64,000 bases of DNA from Sepioteuthis lessoniana (lineage: Eukaryota; Mollusca; Cephalopoda; Myopsida; Loliginidae): the NCBI GenBank assembly GCA_963585895.1, contig OY757904.1:89667168-89731167 (forward strand), read 5' to 3'. The notes below the pieces were generated by a model. It was not told the origin of the DNA. It saw nothing but the letters and a program-made list of their open reading frames with translations, and did no database searches. Shown in pieces: positions 54,753-64,000 of the stretch. Within the stretch, counting starts at the first letter, position 1, and each line of letters starts with the position of its first letter. A program made the position numbers and the translations under genes.

Positions 54753-56520
54753 GTAATTAGCATAAAGTTGAAATAATTTAAATAACTTGTTTAAATTTAT
54801 GTTATTTAAATTTTCAAGAAGCCTGAAATAAAAAAAACAAACTATTTTTAAATGGTAGAAATTCGCTATTTTTTCTTCATTTTTCAGTTTGTGTTTTATT
54901 TTTATTTTTAACAATTAAAAAAATGCTGAGAAAATCTAATGTAAAAATCCTAGACTATAATTTCAATTTTTGCAGTTTGTTTAACTTTAACGGAACATAA
55001 ACAATTGAGTATAAGCTGGTAATTAATTTTTTTTTTTTTTTTTACTTATTATTAATTGCACATTTAATATTTCAACAGGAATTGAAATCGCGTACGGTGA
55101 CGAGTTTCTTTAGTTTCGTGTTTCTTGAATTTTACCGGTGTTGTTTGGTTTGGTTTGGTTTGGTGTCAGAAAAACATCTCTGTAGACCCAATCGTTCAAC
55201 TTCAAGATTTAATTTCGGATTTGTTTTCTATTTGTTAAGTGAAGGGTGTGAGTGATGAGTAAAAGATAGGACATTCTTATGCAGTATCGATCTCGTAGCC
55301 CTCGAACAACTAGAGTGAATCCAATCCACACGAGATATACATTTTTTTGGCCCTGTACCAATCTAAGCTGAAGTTTAAATTGTTCTGAATGGATTCAACT
55401 CATCACTTTGACTTCGTTTTTTGTTAATGAAAAAAAAACAAAACAAAACAAACAAACAAACTAGAAAACGAAACAAAGACACTGTGAAGGTGTATTTTTT
55501 AAAATGATCGTTGAAGCTAAAAACAATTTTAAAAATTACAAAAAAGTCAAAAAAAAAAAAATGCTCGGACATAATAGTTATTTACTAAGCCACGTTTAAT
55601 TGTATGGGGCACTCAGGGAAAATTGAACTCATCTTCCTTGCCAACCATTACACCACGTGAGGTTCTACAATAAAGAAATTTAAATATATATATTTTCAAT
55701 AATGTGCAAAAAATATAATAGAATTAAATCGAGGTATAATTTGAAAAATGAAAATATAATAGAAATTGATAAATAGTGAATGTCTTTACATTCACTATTT
55801 ATCAATTTCTATTATATCAATCAGAAGTTTCAGTTATTTACTTGCATTTTATATTTTTAATATTACATTTCAGTCTCAAAAATTAGCGATAGTAATTAGG
55901 GGAGGTTGACAAAAAGAAATATAGTGGATCGGTGCTTAAAAGTTACTGCTCAGGCAAGAAAATAAATAAATAATTGAATAAATAAATAAAATTAAAAAAA
56001 TAGAAAATAAACAAATGACTAAAAGTTATTAATGTAAAAATGACATTTCTATTTAATTTTTTGTACATGATCACTGATGTTGTAGTAGTGGCCTATTCTG
56101 GACAAAGACCAAAATAAAAAATAAAACGATAACAATAAAATAATACAATGACTGTGCGGGAGAAATACATCCAGGAAAAAATAGGCGTGTATTGAGATAC
56201 TATAAAATGATTTTTAAAAAGATAAAAATTTCAAATTACCGTTAAAAAGAAGACCAACTACGAAATCAGCTGTTTAAACAGGCGTTTATTAGAAAGTTAC
56301 AAATTTTATTTTATTTTGAAAAAAACCAAAAAACATTTGGAAAAAGCATATTTCAATGTGGAAAAAGATCATTTCATTTTATTTTGAAATAAAAAATAAA
56401 ACCTGTCCAGGACAGTTGATTAAAAAAAAATGCTTTATCTGTAAAAAGACGAATTTAATTTTGAATTTGACCAATTATGGTATTTGAGTAAATATTTAAA
56501 ATCTAATTGGAATTATTTAA
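54753..56520. other. AT-rich, intron-like DNA
   Basis: No acceptor with a convincing exon. Contains poly-T at 55028-55043, GGTTT repeats at 55146-55163, and the palindrome at 55754-55817. Confidence 0.45.
55754..55817. repeat. Perfect 30-bp palindrome, 4-nt loop
   Basis: Left arm 55754-55783, loop CTTT (55784-55787), right arm 55788-55817, no mismatch. Arm begins ATATAATAGAAATTGATAAA. Confidence 0.95.
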
Positions 56521-56820
56521 CTATGGCTTATTGACCAAGTAGGTAGAGTGTTCGCCAATGGTCTGGGAGACCTGAGTTCAATCCCAGGTCGAGTCATACC
56601 AAAGACTTTAAAAATGGTACTTGATACCGCCTTGCTTAACACTCAGCAATATAAGGTATGTATCGAGGGTAAAGTGAAGCAATCCAGGGAAAGGAGTAGC
56701 ACCCTCCCCTACATGAAACTCAACTTAGTTACCCATAAGAAGATTTACGGATATGTTTAAATCTCTGTAATGTTGATGCACATTTTCTTTTTTAAGTTGA
56801 TGAATTGTATTGTGAATTTT
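56521..56820 (+). repeat. tRNA-derived SINE-T, copy 1
   Basis: Head has box A-like ACCAAGTAGGTAGAGTG and box B GAGTTCAATCCCAGGTC (56575-56591). The body runs through AACACTCAGCAATATAAGGTA to a 3' part (ATGTTGATGCACATTTTC, GAATTGTATTGTGAATTTT) shared with copy 2. Confidence 0.75.
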
Positions 56821-56821
56821 A

Positions 56822-57184
56822 ATACACCTCAGTGTAGTAGCTATTGAAAAGGGAGCCTTCGGATCTCCCTCGACTATATTCGCCAACTTTACTTACTACT
56901 TATCCCTAGGTCAAGTCTTTCCAAAGACTCAAAAAATGCTACTTGATGCCTCCTTGCTTAATACTCAACATTATAAGGTACGGATCAAGGGTAAGTGGAT
57001 CATTCCAGGAAAGGTGAAGCACCCTCCCCTACACCTTGGTGCAGTAGATATTGAAAAGGGAGCCTTCAGTTTGCCTTCGACTATGGTCAGCCAACTCAAC
57101 TTAGAAGATTTATGGATATGTTTAAATCTCTGTAATGTTAATGCACATTTTCTTTTTTAAGTTGAGGAATTGTATTGTGAATTT
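56822..57184 (+). repeat. SINE-T, copy 2 (head partly lost)
   Basis: From ~56905 repeats the copy 1 body (TCAAGTCTTTCCAAAGACT, CTCAACATTATAAGGTA) and the same 3' end. The block GAAAAGGGAGCCTTC occurs twice (56846, 57053), so there may be an internal duplication. Confidence 0.7.
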
Positions 57185-57480
57185 AATTACCACTACCAGA
57201 AAATCCAGTGAACACTTGAGCACAATATATGGAAACACTGGACAGCTGTTTCAACCTTATTAGGTCTCATTAGCAGTGTATACCATGATCTCCCCCACTG
57301 GAAATTGAACCAGTGACCACAGAATGTAAAGCTGACCATCAACCCACATTGCACACAAGTGATGCCAAATCAACTAGTCATGGTAATTGCACAGCCAATT
57401 AACCTGAATGTGTCTTGCAAGTTACATCCATACTCTTTCCACATAACCCTGGAGGTAACCATGTCCTCAGTAAAGAGTAC
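57185..57480 (-). repeat. Possible tRNA-derived SINE, minus strand
   Basis: Minus strand holds GGGTTGATGGTCAGC (box A-like) and ACTGGTTCAATTTCC (box B-like) followed by GGTTGAAACAGCTGTCC. That layout (tRNA head, conserved core) suits the domain-bearing SINEs known from molluscs, but I cannot match a named domain. Confidence 0.5.
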
Positions 57481-57549
57481 GGATGTAAATGATTAATGGC
57501 TTGCAAGCTGTCTAGAACCAGGTGGCAACGTCACCTCCCTCCCCTACAA

Positions 57550-57770
57550 TGTAACATATAAGAAATTGTATCAGAATGTTATTGCACTGCTTGTGGTTTC
57601 TTCTCTGAAAGGATATTCTTTTATTCAAGATAATACCTCTTGTCATATTGTAAAAATGGTAAAACAATTCTTCAAAAATGAAAATGTCGAGGTTATGGCA
57701 TGGCTTATCCTGAATCCTGATTTTGATCCAATTGGAATGGGACAAAATTATGCCTGACAATTAATGATAT
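57550..57770 (+). pseudogene. Tc1/mariner transposase fragment
   Basis: Reads YQNVIALLVVSSLKGYSFIQ, then QDNTSCHIVKMVKQFF (relatives QDNAPCHTA, second catalytic Asp) and NPDFDPIGM (relatives SPDLNPIE, third catalytic region, here with Gly for Glu). Only this ~65-residue DDE core piece remains. No terminal inverted repeats seen. The element would have moved by cut-and-paste at TA. Confidence 0.78.
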
Positions 57771-58699
57771 AGTGTGGTCATAGATCTGCAGGAGTGATTA
57801 AAAGCCATGACCTGTAGATCTCTTCTTTATATTCTGTATCAATATCAATATTATTAGTTTAATTTATATGTTTATTTACAATTTTATTTCTTAATTTTGG
57901 ATACTGTCCTCTTTTCTAGTAAATGCTATTTGTTTTATAACTTGTTTTGTCTTTGATTCTTTTTTTATACAAGTTTACAAAAGTATCGATCAAGTTTTAC
58001 CATTATGGATTTTGAATAGGAGATCTTAATTAATTGACTAGTTAGACGACTCTTTTCTATAGCAATGTAAGTTTCCTTTCTTGAGTCTACTTGATTCTGA
58101 GCAAGATTTTAGAAAGACTGAAATTTATGATTTCCTTTAACAATTTAATTCTATTTAAAAAACATTTTTTACAAACTTTGCATTCAGAATCACAAAACAT
58201 AACTAGATTCAGAACTAGTTGTTGCAATTTGTTTCTTTTATCTAATGTTCTAGGCTTTTGACTCTCAAAATCAGTGAGAAGAAAAGTGACTCTTTGATCA
58301 AAGACTTATGACTTGTATATGTTTGTCTACATTTTTATTTGTTGTATTAATTTTTAGTCCAAATTCTGTCAATTTTGATGCTATGAAGTTTTTAACAATG
58401 TACTGGGTTGTCTGAAAAATAAGATACAAATAGACATGCACTGACTGGAATTAAAATATTGTGAAAGCTGTAAACATAAAAAGTCACAGTGGGAATGCAA
58501 TACTTCTTGTAACTGTCAGAACAGTTTTGATATTGACTGCATGTGTATGTGAAATTCCAAGAAATGGGTTTGATTGCATTTTATGACATATCAATCATTG
58601 TAGGTTATTTAATGCCAAATTCTCTATACATATATATTAAGTATATGATTTGTAAACATATTGTGTTGATAATATTTTAAACGAGCCAGAGCTCATTTT
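57771..58699. other. AT-rich DNA with family D repeat
   Basis: Family D copy at 58568-58620 (GACATATCAATCATTGTAGG, TTATTTAATGCCAAA). Otherwise nothing recognised. Confidence 0.5.
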
Positions 58700-59039
58700 A
58701 TTTGCTCACAGTTAAATGGTTTTAAATATTGTATATAACGGTCAGAACTTAACATCAGCCGTTTGTTTGCACACATAGTTTGCAGCTATCATCATTTTTA
58801 ATTATCATTTGGGTTAGAAGTAATTTGTTTGGACACTAAAATTGCGACTGTTTCTGAAATTAAATGGTTTTGATTATTGCTATCTAACTAATAATTCTAT
58901 TCAATATCAATCATTTATTTGCACACAGTGAAGTGGTTACAAGTATTGCCTCTAGCACAAAGTATTCTATTCAATACTATTCATTTATTTGCATGCAGTC
59001 AAATGGTTTCAAGAATTGTTATGTAATACTAACAATTCA
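58700..59039. repeat. ~70-bp tandem array
   Basis: About four diverged units built around TTAAATGGTTTTAAATATTG, AATTCTATTCAAT and TCATTTATTTGCACACAG. Confidence 0.65.
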
Positions 59040-59640
59040 ATTTAGTGACAGCAAGTTTCTTCAGGTCTTTAGGACTCTTCTGATCATAACAATATTATGA
59101 TCTGGATGGTCTTGATTCTTCCTCTTGTTTCCAATTCCTCCAGTATTTTTCCAAGCCTTTGGGGACTGTTCCAAGGGCACCAACTACTTGTTCTCTCACC
59201 ATCACCCTCATTTTCAACCTCATGTTTATTTCTCTGGTATTTTCACCCTGTGTTCCTTCAGAATGGTAAAATGACAATTTCTTTTTTCCTTGTTAGTCAG
59301 TACTAGGTTTGGTCACCTGATTAGTTGATCTGTTCATATCTTGAAATCCCAGAGAACTTTATGTGTCTCCTTCTCTAGGACAGATTCTGGTTTTCACATA
59401 GATCATTTGATATCAAATTCTAATCTCTTGCACAATTCCCAGTGAATCATCTTTTGTATCCAAGCATGTCAAACCTAATATTCATTTTGTGCTAGTTTGT
59501 TGCATTCACTTTTGATGTGATTAGCCATTTAATCTCTGTCTCCACATTACCTACACTTACACTGTTGCAGATTATCAATTTTCACTTGTGCTGCTATTAA
59601 AAGAGATTCAGTTCCTCTTTTGAGAGTTCCCTTTCTTTGT
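59040..59640 (-). pseudogene. LINE-X 3' end, copy 3
   Basis: Minus strand: knuckle region CKCR-CGDRD (~59570), KPESVLEKETHKVLWDFKI (~59400), VVGALGTVPKGLEK (~59200) and the RRVLKT tail (~59060). Same C-terminal order as 30178-31420. Stops and frameshifts throughout. Confidence 0.75.
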
Positions 59641-59689
59641 TTTTTCTTGGTTTTCTTGTGTGCAAATCTCTAGTTTATCACTTGAATTA

Positions 59690-60345
59690 TTATATTATTA
59701 TTATGATTTGGGTTTTTCTCATCAGAGTTAGCTAGTAGTCTTTCACTGATGGATAGCAAGTCTTTTCAGCTCTCCCAAACTCTTCTGAGTACTCTAGCTG
59801 ATCTTAACAATGCTATGGTCTGGATGGTCTTGATTCTTCCTCTTTTTTCCAATTCCTTTTGTTTTTCTGAGCCATTTTATACCAACTTCAATTAGTATAA
59901 CTGTCACCCTCATGTTTCACTGTTTTTTTTTTTTAGTTCTCTGGCAGGTTCCAGGTATTTGTCAATCTTTTTGGTTTCTTTCATTTTCACTCTGTGGTCC
60001 ACCTGAACATCAAAATCCACAAAATGACAAGTGCTTGCCTTCTTGTAAAAACTAGATTTGGTCTTCTGGCTGATATTAGGGGATCGGTTTGTATCTCAAA
60101 ATCCCATAGAATTTTATACATTTCTTTTTCTATGTACATATACCATTTGAGATTATGGTCAAGTTTCAATCTCTTGCTTGATTCCTAGTGGATCACTATT
60201 CCCACCCAGTCCTACTTAGTTTTATACTTTTTTGCTAGTTTGCTACATTCACTTTTGCAATTAACTGTTTCATCTCTGTCTCCACATAACCTACACTTGC
60301 TATTCTGTTGTGTATTATCAATTTTCTCTTTAACATAATTCATTC
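59690..60345 (-). pseudogene. LINE-X 3' end, copy 4
   Basis: Minus strand from the CRLCGDRD-like knuckle (~60290), KLDHNLKWYMYIEKEMYKIL and WDFEIQTDPLISARRPNLV (60169-60070), down to the C-terminus (~59740). A TTATTATTATGA stretch (59690-59706) is the complement of its AAT tail. Confidence 0.78.
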
Positions 60346-60679
60346 ATATGGCATTATATTCTCCTGCTATTAAAAGAGATTCAGTTTTGCTCTTGTTCAA
60401 TCTCACCAATTTGTCTCTTAAAATATCCAAATAGTTTTTCTTCCCATTTTTATTTTCTAGTTGTTGTTTTTTTGTTTGATTTTATGTTGCCATTGCAATT
60501 AATCTTTCTGTGCTCCTTTTACTGTATTACTGCAAATGTTGTGTTTATACATCTACATAATCCTCCATGCTAAGTCCTTTTCCTATTTCTTTTCTAGGCT
60601 CAAATAGTCTGTATATCATATCTCTCCAGTGTAATACCTTTTATTATCTTCATTATTATTTTACTTCTTGTGAGTTTTT

Positions 60680-60880
60680 CATACCAGCATTAGCTCGTGG
60701 TCTTTCACTGGAGTCTGAGAGACAGCAAATCTCCTCAGGTCTCAAGGACTCTTCTGAATGTTCTGGCCAATCTCAGCAATGCAGTAGTTTGAATATCTTG
60801 ATTCATCTAACTCTATGGGGACCATTCCAAATGTACCAATTACAATTGGTATTATTATTATATAAAATGTAACTAAAGGT
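60680..60880 (-). pseudogene. LINE-X 3' end, copy 5 (shortest)
   Basis: Only the last ~170 bp: complement of IVIGTFGMVPIEL-like and the RVLETRGDLLSL tail, in broken form. Confidence 0.6.
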
Positions 60881-62083
60881 TATTAATAAACAGTTACATT
60901 GTTTGTGATTCAATTTTACTACTCTTAGACACAACTGATGATTATTATTACAAAGATATTGGAGTTATTCAATCTGCTTTAATATTATCTAACTTCTGTT
61001 ATTTTATATTCTAAACAGATTAAAGATTGAATACATAGAGTTAGCACAAATTTTATATTATCAAACATGATGTGGATTTTTCTAATATATCTCTGTTTTT
61101 AGACAAATTAATATTAAGATAGAATAGAATATTGATAAATCAAATTGTAATTTAATTAAAATGTTATATTTCTATTTTCTCTGTGTGTATATTTTTTGCG
61201 TTTTATTTCTTAACTTGAAAATAAGTAATGAAGTTTAGAGTTTTCCATTTTTTTGTCAGGCTATAAAGAGTTAACTTTTTACTAAAGACTCTATAGAAAA
61301 GGGTGGGTAGATGATATTGTAGGGTTAATGGTGATCTTGTATACACATGCTATGGAACATTTGTCCATTACAGGATAAAAGACGGTTGTTAACTATTGTA
61401 AACCTCTTAGAGATGATCTCTCAATTATAACACTTTTGGTGGGACAACCGTATACTCATCAACCTTATCATATGATAAGTTTGGAAATATTTCAAGTCAT
61501 TACAACCTTATATGGTTTCCTTGGTTTTAACTATTTTCAAGCAGCTTCATTAGCATAACTTCTTAGTTTGAATCATTTAGATTTTGCAAATATATCTTGG
61601 TGTTATATGCATGTCGTCTGATTTAAGAAGGAGAATTCCACTTCCTGAAATGGTATTATCTTTTTGGTGCTTGTTTTCACTTTTTTATGGTTTAGTCTGT
61701 CCTTCAGTAAGGGTGATAGAGATAATATCTTATTGACTTGGGATTTCCTTGTAATTATAGAAAGATCCAAACCATGCTTTCATAGCTTAGATTATAAAAC
61801 AGCTGGTTTTGAGAACAAAGCTTCTTTGAGACAAAAGGGGGTTGTGAATTCTAGTCTCCTTTGAGATTATTCTTTATTTCTGCTTTTAATGTATGCTGTT
61901 TTTCACAGTTATAAAAATTATGACCTGTGTGATTTGAAGTAAAAATCCACTAGAATTAAACAGATGAACAATAATACTAACCGAAATGATTAATGATGAT
62001 TAATAAAGCTTTATTTGAAAAATTAATAAAATATACATTGCAACTGTGTAAAAATATCAACAAAATAATATAACAATAAAATA
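60881..62083. other. AT-rich DNA, nothing recognised
   Basis: No coding or repeat assignment. Open stretch at 61664-61864 judged chance. Confidence 0.45.
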
Positions 62084-63235
62084 ATGAACCTGATGGTTGG
62101 TTGGTTGGTTGGATTTTATGGTATATCAACCTTTGTAGGTTATTTAACAACAAATCCCTTTTTATGCAAATATGCAGTTCTATTTCAAACAATTCAGTTT
62201 AACATGAGTACACAGTTTAATTGTCAAAAACATTTCTATTTCATGCTATTTAGTTTAGTCAAACAGTCCTATTTCAAACAATTCAGTTCAGCTCAAGTAC
62301 GCAGTGTCAATGTCAAAACAGTTCTATTTCAAGCAGTTCAGTTTAACATAAGCACACTGTTCAATTGTCAAAAATATTTCTATTTCAAGTTATTCAATTT
62401 AGTCAAACAGTTCCGATTCAAACAAATCAGTTCAGCATAAGTACGCAGTTTAGTTGTATTTAAATCCATTTTATATAAATAATCAGATCTATTTCAAACA
62501 ATTCAGCTTAGCATGAGTACAGTTTAATTGTCAAAAACATTTCTATTTAAAGCTATTCAGTTTATTCAAACAGTTCTAATTCAGCCAATTCATTTAAGTA
62601 TTTTGTTTACTCACAGTTAAATTTCAAAACAGTTTTATATCAAACAATTCAGTTTAGTGTAATTACAGTTTCAATATCAAAAGCAGTTCCATTTCAAGCA
62701 ATTCAGTTTAGCATAAGTGCACTGTTTAAATGTAAGTACACAGTTTAATTGTCAAAAACATTTCTATTTCAAGCTATTCAGTTTTGTCAAACAGGTCTAA
62801 TTCAAACAATTCAGTTTAACATAAGTATATAGTTTAATTCTATTTAACTCATAGATAGGGCCCTATCAGGTGCAACCATTCCAGGCCAGAGTGATTCTGG
62901 GAGCAATAGCAATGAAGGGGTGGTCCATATTCCCCAAAGCCCCAGCATCACTGGAACCTTACCATCAGATTGTTTAGTGTCATATCCAGGATACTCGTTG
63001 TGGGGGGAGGTCTAACCCTTCTGCAGAGGTGCAGTCAGTGTATTCTAAAGCCCTAGCCGACTGGGCAATACACAGAGTTAATATCAAAACAGTTTTATTT
63101 CAGATAATTCAGTTTAGCATAAGTACACAGTTTAGATGTCAAAATAGTTCTATATTAAATAATTCAGTTTAGCATGAACACGCACTTTAAATGCAAAAAA
63201 CAGTAAACCCCAGAAACCACGGTTTAGTTCTATTT
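62084..63235 (+). repeat. Tandem array of ~60-70-bp units, with family D at its left end
   Basis: Family D at 62090-62160, then many imperfect units of AGTTCTATTTCAAACAATTC, AGTTTAGCATAAGTACACAG and TTTAATTGTCAAAA. A GC-richer non-repeat insert sits at 62855-63075. A shorter relative of that insert (CAGGTGC(A/T)ACCA, CCATATTCCC) is at 63235-63335. One open stretch (62084-62440) is produced by the repeat. Confidence 0.75.
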
Positions 63236-64000
63236 AATCCATAGATAGAACCCTTAGCAGGTGCTACCACTTCAGGCCATCATCAACATGCTTGATGATA
63301 CAACACATTATGGCCATATTCCCAAAAGCATCAATCGTTTGGACTTGGTTTCTGATCTGACTCTTATTGTTCATTTAAAAAAAAGTTGAATTACAAATTG
63401 AGATGCTATACATCCACTACTATCATAGTACAACTGAAATTCTTCCTATTTCAAGATAAGGGACTATTCAAAAGGAAAAAAAAGCATCTAAAATTAAGAT
63501 GAAGAAAAATACTACTTTAAATTAATAACAACGACTGATAAAAATCTATATCCAAAAATAAATTTTAAAAATATGCTACTTATGCTGCTAATGTATGAAA
63601 ATAATAGCAACAAACATGGTCCAACAAATTGGAGACAAGATTATTGGGTACGTTTAAAAGTGTGATTTGAACAACTGCATTACCATTGCTCTTGTAGCCA
63701 ATTGGTAAAAATAGCTGTTACAGAAAACCAGACTTCTTCCTAGCAAAATGGAAATATCAGCTCATATCCCACCGGGAGCTTCTCTTTTATTGTTGTTTCT
63801 CATATGCATTGTTTTTCACTGTTTGCTGAGATAACAATCCAAGTGAGTTGTAGTTAAAAAGCAACTGATATTCAAATGAAGAAAAATATAAGTTAGATTG
63901 AATGATGATAATTAATATAAAGTAAATTCATCCATATAGATTTAAGGATGAATTTACTTTCTACTTCTAAACACCAATTTTTCTACATTTTAAGTTAGAC
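63236..64000. other. AT-rich DNA to window end, one short inverted repeat
   Basis: Perfect 15-bp inverted repeat 63919-63933 / 63946-63960 with a 12-nt spacer. No gene seen. Confidence 0.5.

Noticed and set aside
55077-55130. Second exon of the candidate host gene after CAG at 55079
   Set aside because: No plausible donor at a sensible length and no motif; the acceptor-like CAG alone is weak.
56521-56595. Functional tRNA gene
   Set aside because: Box A and B are present, but the acceptor stem does not pair and the sequence continues into a SINE body with a second copy nearby.
57566-57757. Intact small transposase gene
   Set aside because: Only the DDE core piece remains, with the third acidic residue replaced; a fragment.
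62084-62440. 118-codon open stretch
   Set aside because: Generated by the tandem array and family D repeat; the repeated peptide follows the DNA repeat exactly.

Overview
The window is non-coding, AT-rich metazoan DNA dominated by dead and nested transposable elements. There are no operons, Shine-Dalgarno sites or long intact ORFs. Coding pieces are retrotransposon domains broken by stops and frameshifts. Spliceosomal-type signals, tRNA-derived SINEs, (AAT)n LINE tails and many microsatellites also point to an animal. I favour an invertebrate, mollusc first (cephalopod-like repeats) and arthropod second; the sequence alone does not settle this. No complete host gene is present. The best host candidate is a short acidic first coding exon at 54660-54752, with a splice donor and an RFX X-box-like site about 300 bp upstream.

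Layout, left half. 1-2409: Jockey/I-like LINE (RT, RNase H, C-terminal Cys/His knuckle), entering from outside the window. 3286-4841: a solo copia LTR (family copia-2) containing a nested gypsy LTR (LTR-A copy 1), both with target-site duplications (TSDs). 5996-6990: an LTR (LTR-G) with heat-shock-element motifs. 6990-12490: AT-rich DNA and microsatellites. 12490-13930 (minus): Tx1-like LINE remnant. 14086-14396 (minus): gypsy RNase H scrap. 14401-28131: one gypsy element (gypsy-1) shattered by three insertions: a 541-bp LTR-like unit, a ~3-kb composite carrying a second LTR-G, and a full-length copia-2 element. It ends in its 3' LTR (LTR-A copy 2).

Layout, right half. 30178-31420: 3' ends of a LINE with AAT tails. 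32130-34150 (minus): gypsy-4 pol. 39440-40913: LTR-A copy 3. 40951-47390: copia-1, itself invaded by LTR-B, by an LTR-F carrying tandem CCAAT repeats, and by LTR-A copy 4. 48383-52528: gypsy-2, the best-preserved element, with 299/300-bp LTRs and AAAG TSDs. 52990-53850: a SINE split by a 452-bp LTR-like insertion. 54350-54752: the candidate host promoter and exon. 55754-55817: a perfect palindrome. 56521-57400: tRNA-derived SINEs. 57550-57770: Tc1/mariner scrap. 59040-60870 (minus): three more LINE ends. 58700-63240: tandem arrays.

How the parts relate. Elements repeatedly landed inside older elements. Where TSDs and reading frames survive, the order can be read: gypsy-1 was hit by copia-2, and a solo copia-2 LTR was later hit by LTR-A. 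LTR-A belongs to the gypsy-1 family, because copy 2 directly follows its pol tail. I did not find a new defence or metabolic system. The most unusual signals are regulatory and structural: covarying hairpin minisatellites inside LTR-A, paired heat-shock elements in LTR-G, and gag start codons placed inside copia LTRs.
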